Positions 12,688 through 19,216 of a stretch of DNA of 30,712 nucleotides are shown here, in pieces. A program made the translations under genes and the position numbers. The notes under the pieces were generated by a model that was not told where the DNA came from, searched no databases, and saw nothing but the letters and a program-made list of their open reading frames with translations. The DNA comes from a virus. The DNA is taken from the IMG/VR virus record IMGVR_UViG_3300021142_000124, positions 1 to 30,712 of that record; one strand, 5' to 3'. Within the stretch, counting starts at the first letter, position 1. Every line of letters begins with the position of its first letter.

Positions 12688-13112
12688 TGTCGGCGTGGTA
12701 ACCGATAAGAGAGTCGATTTGATTGCTACTATCCCGCCCTAGTTCCTTAGTGATGCAAGGGTTACCACCGGGGCGGTAGCAACCAAGTCGGCTTTTTTAT
12801 TGCCCGCTGTCCAGCCCGATGCGCTGCGAGTCTGTGAGGGGTATCGTCCCTGTCCATCAAGAAAGCGACCAACAGGTCATCCTGTCCTGCCACAAATGGA
12901 GATAACGTCTGATGCAACACCTCTTCAGAGCGGGCTAGACTTAGCAAGGGTACTAGCTAAAATCGGGGTAACAAGGTGGAGCGATACCCACCCCGAACTA
13001 AACAGAACTGCTACTCCGGTCACCTGGTCCAGTATTGGATGGGGAAGTGGAATAAAAGCCCCATTTAAGGCTCTGTCCACCTTGGGGAGACTATGGCTTT
13101 AAAAAGGAGATA
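12688..13112 (+). ncRNA. Candidate structured non-coding RNA / leader of queD
   Basis: About 425 nt between the promoter and queD contain no convincing gene but many complementary segments. These are 12695-12703 with 12760-12768 (9 bp), 12713-12729 with 12776-12792 (17 positions, one mismatch), 12735-12739 with 12771-12775, 12802-12808 with 12929-12935 (7 bp), 12839-12846 with 12982-12989 (8 bp), 12972-12980 with 13076-13084 (9 bp), and 13039-13044 with 13059-13064 (6 bp). The density of long perfect pairs points to a folded RNA. I cannot match it to a known riboswitch, tmRNA, RNase P RNA or group I intron. It could be a regulatory leader, or one small terminated RNA followed by a larger one. 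Confidence 0.5.
12713..12798 (+). terminator. Long hairpin followed by U-run (terminator or attenuator)
   Basis: The arms 12713-12729 and 12776-12792 pair over 17 positions with one mismatch and are extended by CGCCC/GGGCG; six T residues follow at 12793-12798. The loop includes GGTTACCAC (12760-12768), which is exactly complementary to GTGGTAACC (12695-12703) upstream of the stem. That pairing would form a pseudoknot or compete with the terminator, as in attenuation. Confidence 0.6.
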
Positions 13113-13115
13113 ACA

Positions 13116-13523
13116 ATGGCAACAAAAAGAACGTGGCAATACTCTAGGATTGGAAAAATTTATGAGTTCTCAGCAGCTCATCATCTTCCAAGAACAAAAG
13201 ACACTCATCCATGCCATCGAATGCATGGTCACAATTACGTTGTTGAGATTGAAGTCAGGGGCGATACATTTGAGCCAAATGGATTTTGCTCTGGCGTTGA
13301 TTTCAAAGATATAGACAAGCGTGTTAAGCCGCTGATAGATCAGTTGGATCATCAAATATTAAATGACTTTATTGACAATCCCACGGCAGAAAACATTGCT
13401 CAATGGTTTATTGATCGTTTAGCCCCAACTTATGTTTATAGCGTAAAAATATGGGAAACCAATAAATGCTGGGCTATGGCAGTTAATCCTGATGGTCTTT
13501 ATCACGCGGTACACAAAGAATGA
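13116..13523 (+). CDS. queD: QueD, 6-carboxy-tetrahydropterin synthase
   Basis: A 135-residue member of the 6-pyruvoyl-tetrahydropterin synthase family. The zinc histidines are present in FSAAHHL (H22) and MHGHNY (H37, H39), the catalytic Cys in HPCHRMHGHN (C33), and the family motifs GVDFKDIDKRVK, QLDHQILND, NPTAENIAQWF and IWETNKCWA follow. QueD turns dihydroneopterin triphosphate into 6-carboxy-tetrahydropterin, the second committed step to the 7-deazaguanines preQ0 and preQ1. In phages such genes serve DNA base modification. AAGGAG precedes the ATG. The next gene, overlapping by ATGA, is DpdA-like, which fits that role. FolE, QueE and QueC are not in the window and may come from the host or from outside it. 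Confidence 0.92.
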   Translation: MATKRTWQYSRIGKIYEFSAAHHLPRTKDTHPCHRMHGHNYVVEIEVRGDTFEPNGFCSGVDFKDIDKRVKPLIDQLDHQILNDFIDNPTAENIAQWFIDRLAPTYVYSVKIWETNKCWAMAVNPDGLYHAVHKE

Positions 13524-14257
13524 TTCATTATCACGGAACCCCAATATCTGGATCTGACCCTGAGAAATTTTTGATGGGTCGCCATGCGCTTGTCCCATTC
13601 ATGTACCCACTTCATCTTGAAGCGGTGATGGAATGCTGCCAATCTTTTGTTTTGGACAACTCAGCCTTCAGTTACTGGAGAAAAGGAGGGGCATTAGATG
13701 TCGATGCGTATTATAGGTGGGTAAAGTCTCTTGAAGGTCATCCCGGTCTTGATTGGTGCTTGATTCCAGACAAGATTGACGGAGATGAAAAAGACAATAT
13801 GAGAATGATCCAAGACTGGAGAAACAAAAGACTAAAGGTTAAGTCTGTTCCGGTATGGCATTTACATGAAAGCCTAGAGTATCTTGATTGGTTAATAGTG
13901 ACGTTTGATACTGTTGCTTTCGGGTCTAGCGGAGAATGGTCACATCCAGGCTCTAAAGCATGGTGGCTAAGAATGGAAGAGGCAATGAATGTTGCCTGTA
14001 ATGAAGAAGGAAAACCTAGAGCAAGGTTTCATGGGTTAAGAATGCTTGATCCTAGAATCTTTACGAAACTTCCATTTTCATCTGCCGATTCAACAAATGC
14101 CGGAGTTAATGCTGGTTCAACATCTAGATTTGGAATTTATATTCCTTCAACAGCCGGAAGAAGAGCTACGGTAATCGCTGATCGAATTGAGATGCACAAC
14201 TCTGCTCAATCCTGGGTAAGACCTCTTATTCAAGAAGATATGTTTGATGAATCATGA
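13520..14257 (+). CDS. DpdA-like 7-deazaguanine DNA transglycosylase (probable)
   Basis: A 245-residue protein with the look of a TGT-like TIM barrel: FVLDNSAFSYWRKGGALD (45-60), GLDWCLIPDKIDGDEKDN (76-93), SVPVWHLHESLEYLDWL (109-125), TVAFGSSGEWSHPGS (131-145), FHGLRMLDPRIFTKLPF (170-186) and SSADSTNAGVNAG (187-199). The alternation of short strands ending in Asp/Ser/His and helices fits the DpdA group of phage enzymes that swap guanine in DNA for preQ0-type bases. The adjacent queD, joined by ATGA, is the main support. It may instead be another TIM-barrel enzyme of the same pathway. No Cys4 zinc site is seen within it; the next small gene has one. Confidence 0.6.
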   Translation: MIHYHGTPISGSDPEKFLMGRHALVPFMYPLHLEAVMECCQSFVLDNSAFSYWRKGGALDVDAYYRWVKSLEGHPGLDWCLIPDKIDGDEKDNMRMIQDWRNKRLKVKSVPVWHLHESLEYLDWLIVTFDTVAFGSSGEWSHPGSKAWWLRMEEAMNVACNEEGKPRARFHGLRMLDPRIFTKLPFSSADSTNAGVNAGSTSRFGIYIPSTAGRRATVIADRIEMHNSAQSWVRPLIQEDMFDES

Positions 14258-14448
14258 AATGTACCTGTGGCTTAGAGATGCTATTTACTAGCAACCAAAT
14301 CAGCACCCCCAGAGGCGTGACTGTCTGGAAGATTCCGGCAACACTTGCTCCTATTAGGGTAGACACTAATCACTGTCCCTCCTGTGACAGGACAATAAGT
14401 CAAATCTACTCAGTGGAAACAGGTGAACTCATAAAAGAGGAGATATGA
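14254..14448 (+). CDS. Small zinc-ribbon protein
   Basis: A 64-residue protein with two Cys pairs, MKCTCGLEM and NHCPSCDRT, at about residues 3-5 and 45-48, a classic zinc ribbon. It overlaps the DpdA-like gene and the helicase gene by ATGA, so all are translated in series. TGT-fold enzymes normally bind one structural zinc; a separate zinc protein could be an accessory subunit of the DpdA-like enzyme. This is inference and no family is recognised. Confidence 0.6.
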   Translation: MKCTCGLEMLFTSNQISTPRGVTVWKIPATLAPIRVDTNHCPSCDRTISQIYSVETGELIKEEI

Positions 14449-16844
14449 AAGTCCAACTAAGAGACTACCAAGATCAGACCATACTGGAAGCAAAGAAGAT
14501 TCTACGATTAGGAAAGAAAAGGGTTCTGATCTATTCGCCAACTGGCTCGGGAAAGGGAGAATTAGCCGTTGCATTAGCGCAGATGGCAGCAGAGAAAGGA
14601 AAGAAAGTCCTGTTCCTTGTCCATAGAAAGGATCTTGTTAGGCAGCAATGGGAAAGATTCGCCAAGTACAAGATTTATCCAGGCATCCTCCAAGGTCAGA
14701 ACACTCACAGACCACATTCAGAAATAACTGTAGCGTCTATCCAGACCTTCTCATCTAGAAAGAAATTTGGATGGGTGTTTGATTTTGATCTGGTCATCAT
14801 TGATGAAGCGCATCTCTGCGGAGGCTCTGCTCAGTATCATGAGTTCATGAGGACTCATAACAACATGACTGTGCTTGGCTTGACCGCAACACCTTTCTCT
14901 AAAGGGCTAGGGCGTGAGTATCCTTGGGGGAAAGTATTTGAGGATATGGTGGTTGTATCAACGATTCAGGATCTCATAGATCGTGGGTTTCTGGTTGACT
15001 GTGAAATGTATGCTCCGTCTGAGCCAGATCTCAAAGGCGTGAAGATTGTGGCTGGAGACTATCATCAAAAGCAATTGGGTGCTGCGGTAGACAAACAAGA
15101 ACTGATTGGCGATATCGTTGAGCATTGGTTCAAGTTAGCAAATGGATTGCAAACCATCTGCTTTGCTACAAACATTGACCACTCAAGACATATTGTTGAG
15201 CAATTTCAGAGAAAGGGCGTGTCAGCAGAGCATCTGGATTGTTATTGTAAGGAAGACCAGAGAAACGAAGTCATTGACCGATTCAGGGCTGGAAAAATAC
15301 AGGTTCTTTCAAACGTATCTCTTTTTGCAGAAGGATTTGATGCACCTGAGACAGCTTGCATGATTCTAGCAAGACCTACCAGATCACTGATTCGATACAT
15401 TCAGATGGTTGGGAGAGTTTTAAGACCAGCAAAGGGGAAGACTTGCCTATCTAGAGGCACTAAGATACTTACAGATAAAGGGGAAGTAAGTATAGAGCAA
15501 ATCACACTTGACCATAAAGTCTGGGATGGGTACAATTTCGTTGAGCATAAAGGTGCTGTTTGCATGGGGATAAAAAAGGTTATCTCTTATGATGGAATTG
15601 TTGCTACACCAGATCACGAGGTTATGACTTATGACGGTTGGAAGAGGCTTGAGGAAGCGAAGGGTACTGGCAGACGGATCGTTGTCACCGGAATTAGTGG
15701 GAAACCAATACGGCTCTCTGACGATCATCTCTACAAATACCACAGGGAAGACGTTCAATCTATTGGTTCATGTGAGATGCGGGGATTGCGGAAAAGAGTC
15801 AATGAGCCGTTTTCACAATATGGTAAAAAGACCGAACACAAAAGCCTGTCAACATTGCAATCCGAGGAAGCCGATAACTGCTCCAGAATGGCTTTATGTA
15901 AGAACTCAAAGTCAAAAAGAACGCTGCGAAAATCCATCAAACAGAAATTACAAAAACTATGGAGCTCGTGGAATCCAATTCAAATTCAATGGAGTAAACG
16001 AAGCGGCAACTTGGATTATGGAAAATCTAGGAATACCAAAAGATCCAGAGGACTTTCAGTTAGACAGAATAGACAACAATGGACATTACGAGCCTGGGAA
16101 TCTGCGCTGGGCTACGGGATCGCTAAATTGTCAAAATTCGCGGAAATTCAAAGGTCATACACTGCGATTCGAGAAATTCCGACAGGAACACAAGGAAGTG
16201 AGATACGCCGACAGCACACTATATCGGTTGATATCAACAGGACTTTCATTCGATCAGATTGTGGAGAAATGGAATGCGAAATCCTTCAAACCGAAGGGGA
16301 AGTATGGGACATTCTCGATGCAGGTCCGTTGCAAAGATTCACAGCCAATGGAAGGCTAGTACACAATTGCGCTTTGGTACTTGACCACTCTGGTTCAGTC
16401 GCTAGACTAGGATTTCCTACTGACCCACTTCCTTTAGAACTAGATGACGGAAAAGCTGCGGAATCTAAGAACACCATGAAGACAGAGCCGACTACCAAGG
16501 TTTGTCCTAAGTGCAAGCACGTTACTCGATCAAGGCCAAAGGTCTGCAAGAAATGCGGCTACGAATTTGCGTTCCAAACACCGAAACCGGAAGGAATCCA
16601 ACATCAGGAAGGAAGCCTACAGAAGATCGTCAAGATGCCTCAAGAGGCGAAACAGAAGATTTATTCCGGTCTGGTGGCGTATGCGATCAAGAAAGGTTAT
16701 CAGTCAGGGTGGGTAAGCCATAAATATCGCAGGATAACCGGAGTGTGGCCCAAGGGATTAGATTATGTTGCAGGGCCAATTCCTGAATTTGTGCAAAAGA
16801 TCATCGTTTCAGAACAAATAAAATACTCAAAGAGGAGAGCATGA
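14445..16844 (+). CDS. SSL2/DEAH-type superfamily 2 helicase interrupted by an intein
   Basis: The 799-residue precursor contains a complete SF2 helicase: Q-motif region LRDYQD, Walker A SPTGSGKG (31-38), DEAH (120-123), TATP (147-150), FAEGFDAP (motif V) and QMVGRVLRP (motif VI, 320-328). Directly after GKT, residues 334-641 are an intein. The helicase resumes with CALVLDHSGSV and ends with a zinc ribbon (VCPKCKH, VCKKCGYEF) and a basic tail. The spliced product would be 491 residues, the usual size of such phage helicases, which unwind DNA in replication or repair. The gene is ATGA-coupled to its neighbours. Insertion at the ATP-binding arginine-finger motif is typical for inteins. Confidence 0.9.
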   Translation: MKVQLRDYQDQTILEAKKILRLGKKRVLIYSPTGSGKGELAVALAQMAAEKGKKVLFLVHRKDLVRQQWERFAKYKIYPGILQGQNTHRPHSEITVASIQTFSSRKKFGWVFDFDLVIIDEAHLCGGSAQYHEFMRTHNNMTVLGLTATPFSKGLGREYPWGKVFEDMVVVSTIQDLIDRGFLVDCEMYAPSEPDLKGVKIVAGDYHQKQLGAAVDKQELIGDIVEHWFKLANGLQTICFATNIDHSRHIVEQFQRKGVSAEHLDCYCKEDQRNEVIDRFRAGKIQVLSNVSLFAEGFDAPETACMILARPTRSLIRYIQMVGRVLRPAKGKTCLSRGTKILTDKGEVSIEQITLDHKVWDGYNFVEHKGAVCMGIKKVISYDGIVATPDHEVMTYDGWKRLEEAKGTGRRIVVTGISGKPIRLSDDHLYKYHREDVQSIGSCEMRGLRKRVNEPFSQYGKKTEHKSLSTLQSEEADNCSRMALCKNSKSKRTLRKSIKQKLQKLWSSWNPIQIQWSKRSGNLDYGKSRNTKRSRGLSVRQNRQQWTLRAWESALGYGIAKLSKFAEIQRSYTAIREIPTGTQGSEIRRQHTISVDINRTFIRSDCGEMECEILQTEGEVWDILDAGPLQRFTANGRLVHNCALVLDHSGSVARLGFPTDPLPLELDDGKAAESKNTMKTEPTTKVCPKCKHVTRSRPKVCKKCGYEFAFQTPKPEGIQHQEGSLQKIVKMPQEAKQKIYSGLVAYAIKKGYQSGWVSHKYRRITGVWPKGLDYVAGPIPEFVQKIIVSEQIKYSKRRA
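15444..16367 (+). mobile_element. Intein in the helicase (308 residues)
   Basis: The intein begins with Cys (block A, CLSRGTKILTDKGEVSIEQI) and has block B with TPDHEVMTYDGW (Thr 388, His 391 of the precursor). It ends with blocks F and G, VWDILDAGPLQRF and NGRLVHN, followed by Cys as the +1 extein residue. These are all residues needed for splicing. Between about 15680 and 16295 the intein frame encodes a Lys/Arg/Ser/Gln-rich stretch without recognisable domains. In the +1 frame the same DNA encodes an HNH endonuclease. The splicing domain without the insert would be about 110-150 residues, a mini-intein size. Confidence 0.9.
15631..16359 (+). CDS. HNH homing endonuclease nested out of frame inside the intein
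   Basis: In the +1 frame relative to the helicase/intein, a 242-residue protein is encoded. It has an N-terminal region of the common phage HNH type (ELVGNQYGSLTIIS), a zinc ribbon (C50-C53 and C73-C76: CGDC, CQHC), the segment NPSNRNYKNYGARGI and the nuclease core LDRIDNNGHYEPGNLRWAT (144-162), then a C-terminal DNA-binding part (KGHTLRF, STLYRLISTGLSFDQI). Its stop lies eight bases before the last intein codon. No ribosome-binding site is obvious before ATG 15631; a start after 15631 or a ribosomal frameshift is possible. The protein is convincing by motif, so the intein frame, not this one, is the overprinted frame here. Confidence 0.85.
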   Translation: MTVGRGLRKRRVLADGSLSPELVGNQYGSLTIISTNTTGKTFNLLVHVRCGDCGKESMSRFHNMVKRPNTKACQHCNPRKPITAPEWLYVRTQSQKERCENPSNRNYKNYGARGIQFKFNGVNEAATWIMENLGIPKDPEDFQLDRIDNNGHYEPGNLRWATGSLNCQNSRKFKGHTLRFEKFRQEHKEVRYADSTLYRLISTGLSFDQIVEKWNAKSFKPKGKYGTFSMQVRCKDSQPMEG

Positions 16845-18019
16845 ATTACTTGAGTGTATGCAGTGGCATCGAGGCAGCTACTGTGGCCTGGCATTCTTTA
16901 GGCTGGGAGCCAATAGGATTCTCAGAAATTGAGCCGTTTCCATCAGCGGTTCTGGAGCATCATTATCCTGATGTGCGTAATTTTGGCGATATGACACGTT
17001 ATAAGGAATGGAAAATCAATGAACCAATTGGATTGCTGGTCGGAGGAACGCCCTGCCAATCATTCTCAGTCGCAGGACTCAGAAAAGGACTGGACGACCC
17101 GCGTGGTAACTTGGCCCTTGTCTATTGCGGAATGCTTGACCATTTTCGACCGCAGTGGTTTGTCTGGGAAAATGTCCCCGGTGTCTTGTCAAGTAACGGA
17201 GGACGGGATTTTGGTTCCTTCCTCGGGGCGGTGGCAGAACTCGGCTATGGGTTCGCCTACCGAGTGCTTGACGCTCAGTACTTCGGAGTGGCCCAAAGAC
17301 GCCGCCGTGTGTTCGTTGTCGGATATCTTGGAGACTGGCGACCTGCCGCAGCGGTTCTTTTTGAGCGCGAAGGCTTGCGCCGGGATACTGCGCCGTGCAG
17401 AGAAAAGGGGGAAAGAGTTGCCCCCTGCGTTACAAACGGCCCTCCTTTCAGTCGCACAGGAAATGAGCGCGTAGAAGCGGAAGCAATGGTGGTTCAGCCA
17501 TTTGACGTAGCAAATTGCCTTACTCAGCGGATGCACAAGGGAATCAATACGACTGTCGATGAAGGTCAGACGCCTGTTTTGCAACCAATCGCTATACGCG
17601 AATCAGGCCAAGGTTATTGGATGGAGGATGACAAAGCAGGGACGTTACGCGCTGAAGGAGAGAACAGGCCGAGCAGACCTAGCCAAGTGTCTGCTTACGG
17701 AATCCCCGGCAACTGGATTGGTCGCGCACCCGAAAACGGCGGTAATGCGGTTGAACCAATGCACGATATTGCGCCGTGTGAAACAAAGACGTATGTTCAT
17801 GGTGTTGCAACATCAATGGCCGTTCGTCGCCTAACCCCCACCGAATGTGAACGGTTGCAGGGCTTTCCTGATGGCTATGCCAACATTCCTTGGCGCAACA
17901 AGGATGAATCCCCGGATGGCCCACGCTATAAGGCTTTAGGCAATAGCATGGCAGTTCCTTGCATGAACTGGATTGGCTCAAGAATAAATGAAGTACACAA
18001 CATTCTGAAAAACAAATGA
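16841..18019 (+). CDS. dcm: DNA (cytosine-5) methyltransferase
   Basis: A complete 392-residue C5-MTase with motifs in the standard order: I (SVCSGIEAAT, 5-14), IV (GGTPCQSFSVAG with catalytic Cys72), VI (ENV, 110-112), VIII (QRRRRVFVVG, 152-161), a variable target-recognition region of about 160 residues, IX (RRLTPTECERLQGFPDGY) and X (YKALGNSMAVP). It transfers methyl from SAM to cytosine in a sequence-specific site that cannot be read here. No partner restriction enzyme is encoded nearby, so it is an orphan phage methyltransferase, probably protecting phage DNA from host restriction. ATGA overlaps tie it to the helicase and to the next gene. Confidence 0.93.
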   Translation: MNYLSVCSGIEAATVAWHSLGWEPIGFSEIEPFPSAVLEHHYPDVRNFGDMTRYKEWKINEPIGLLVGGTPCQSFSVAGLRKGLDDPRGNLALVYCGMLDHFRPQWFVWENVPGVLSSNGGRDFGSFLGAVAELGYGFAYRVLDAQYFGVAQRRRRVFVVGYLGDWRPAAAVLFEREGLRRDTAPCREKGERVAPCVTNGPPFSRTGNERVEAEAMVVQPFDVANCLTQRMHKGINTTVDEGQTPVLQPIAIRESGQGYWMEDDKAGTLRAEGENRPSRPSQVSAYGIPGNWIGRAPENGGNAVEPMHDIAPCETKTYVHGVATSMAVRRLTPTECERLQGFPDGYANIPWRNKDESPDGPRYKALGNSMAVPCMNWIGSRINEVHNILKNK

Positions 18020-18411
18020 ACATTCAAGATATGTATGAACTGGAAGTTCTCGTAATCGGGAACATCCTTAACGATAGGAAACACTTGTCAGAAATAGCCG
18101 TTCTTCCAGAATACTTCTTTGATAACTCCTGTAGAGCCATTCTCAACTATGTGAGTGGGCATAAGGTCTACAATTTGTACGATATGTGCCTGGACTTGGA
18201 CATAAACTTTGAGTTGGCTGCAGAGCTGGCTACCAACTTTGTAGATAAAAAGACGTTCCAAGATTGCGTTATCAAGCTCCGTGGATACGCTGAACTCAGA
18301 ACCAGAGTCTATGATGAGATCGTTGCCGCGCAACACGCAATGGCGGGTGGCATTGATCCCATATCTGCGGGAAGCATATTGAAAAACAATCTAGGCAAAA
18401 TGATTGACTAA
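18016..18411 (+). CDS. Stand-alone DnaB N-terminal domain-like protein
   Basis: The 131-residue protein resembles the N-terminal helical domain of DnaB-type helicases: ELEVLVIGNILNDRKHLSEI, LPEYFFDNSCRAILNYV and a helical hairpin up to VYDEIVAAQHAMAGG. The RecA-like ATPase domain of DnaB is missing, and the next gene is unrelated. It could be a helicase loader or a decoy that binds host DnaB or primase; both are inference. Start and end overlap the adjacent genes (ATGA at 18016; 8 nt at 18404-18411). Confidence 0.65.
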   Translation: MNIQDMYELEVLVIGNILNDRKHLSEIAVLPEYFFDNSCRAILNYVSGHKVYNLYDMCLDLDINFELAAELATNFVDKKTFQDCVIKLRGYAELRTRVYDEIVAAQHAMAGGIDPISAGSILKNNLGKMID

Positions 18412-18652
18412 AGAAGAATTCAACCAATTCCTAACAGACAACTATCCCGAACATTTATCAGAAATGAAGAAATTGATAGAAGAATTCGGCAAACCAAAAC
18501 GCTACAAATTTGAATTTCAGGGGACAAAACTGTGGCCGCCAGAGCAATCTTCAACCTCGCTAGAAATAAAGAAAAAGAACGGGCAATCGACTACTTACTC
18601 AACGCGCCTGAATCCACAATCGTCATATTCAAAGAGCCAACAAGGACGTTAG
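18404..18652 (+). CDS. Hypothetical protein with TTG start (uncertain)
   Basis: The frame opens at TTG 18404 with AGG ten bases before it and encodes MTKEEFNQFLTDNYPEHLSE, then MKKLIEEFGKPKRYKFEFQG. This first half is acidic-helical and protein-like. The last 40 residues overlap the NinB gene and are Ser/Thr/Gln-rich, like an out-of-frame product. It fills the 120-nt gap between the DnaB-N-like gene and ninB. A real gene with a long overlap, or a shortened remnant, are both possible. Confidence 0.4.
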   Translation: MTKEEFNQFLTDNYPEHLSEMKKLIEEFGKPKRYKFEFQGTKLWPPEQSSTSLEIKKKNGQSTTYSTRLNPQSSYSKSQQGR

Positions 18653-18915
18653 ACCAGAATGCACTCCTACACACAGCCTTCCGCGAGATCGCAGATTCTG
18701 GACTTACTTGGGCTGGTCGGAAGCTATCCGAAGAGCAATGGAAAGTGTTACTTGTGTCTGGTCATGCTATTGCGACAGGACATGAGGCCGATATCGTTCC
18801 AGGTATCGAGAATGAACTCGTCAATTTAAGAGAATCAACGGCATCCATGTCTATTAAACGACTATCTTCTTTGATAGAGTATGTAGAGGCATTTAAGGCA
18901 GAGCATGACATTTAG
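18532..18915 (+). CDS. ninB: NinB recombination protein
   Basis: A 127-residue member of the phage lambda NinB (Orf) family: TRTLDQNALLHTAFREIADS, LTWAGRKLSEEQWKVLLVSG, HAIATGHEADIVPGIENELV and STASMSIKRLSSLIEYVEAF are all family hallmarks. NinB/Orf replaces RecFOR in loading recombination proteins on SSB-coated DNA. I chose the GTG at 18532 because AGGGG stands eight bases before it and an in-frame stop lies just upstream at 18511. The size is close to lambda NinB. It is followed with an 11-nt overlap by ybcO, the usual neighbour in lambdoid phages. Confidence 0.9.
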   Translation: MAARAIFNLARNKEKERAIDYLLNAPESTIVIFKEPTRTLDQNALLHTAFREIADSGLTWAGRKLSEEQWKVLLVSGHAIATGHEADIVPGIENELVNLRESTASMSIKRLSSLIEYVEAFKAEHDI

Positions 18916-19216
18916 ATCCAAGAAGTATCTTTCTCTCGCAAGGGGGGAGGATTGTAAAATTCGCATACCTGGAGTCTGCAATCATGATCCCGCAACTACC
19001 ATATCTGCACACAGCAATAAGCAACGTCATGGTAAGGGCTTTGGTCACAAATCTGCTGACCTATTTACTGCTCATGCTTGCTCTCGCTGTCATGATGCAA
19101 TAGATGGAAGGGTAATGACTCATTTATCACCTGCCGAGATGGATGAATTCTGGCAGAGAGGTTTTGAGAGGACGTTGATCTGGGCTATGGCTAACGGACA
19201 CATTGAAATCAAATGA
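18905..19216 (+). CDS. YbcO-like nuclease (DUF1364)
   Basis: A 103-residue protein with the DUF1364 signature: LARGEDCKIRIPGVCNHDPA, TTISAHSNKQRHGKGFGHKS, LFTAHACSRCHDAIDGR and FWQRGFERTLIWAMANGHIE. The paired Cys and His residues (CKIRIPGVCNH and CSRCHD) form an HNH-like metal site, as in E. coli YbcO of prophage DLP12. It probably processes recombination intermediates together with NinB. The start overlaps ninB and the stop overlaps the next gene. Confidence 0.88.
   Translation: MTFRSKKYLSLARGEDCKIRIPGVCNHDPATTISAHSNKQRHGKGFGHKSADLFTAHACSRCHDAIDGRVMTHLSPAEMDEFWQRGFERTLIWAMANGHIEIK

Noticed and set aside
12800-13102. A 100-residue plus-strand frame in the queD leader
   Set aside because: No ribosome-binding site, mixed Pro/Arg/Ser composition without a domain pattern, and its DNA is full of long complementary segments; better explained as structured RNA.
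12688-13112. Known riboswitch, tmRNA or group I intron in the queD leader
   Set aside because: I could not find the conserved cores of preQ1, THF or T-box elements, the tmRNA tRNA-like end, or a group I P7/P3 core; left as unclassified.
17019-17474. A 151-residue plus-strand frame inside the cytosine methyltransferase gene
   Set aside because: The methyltransferase frame has all catalytic motifs; the other frame has no domain and no start signal.
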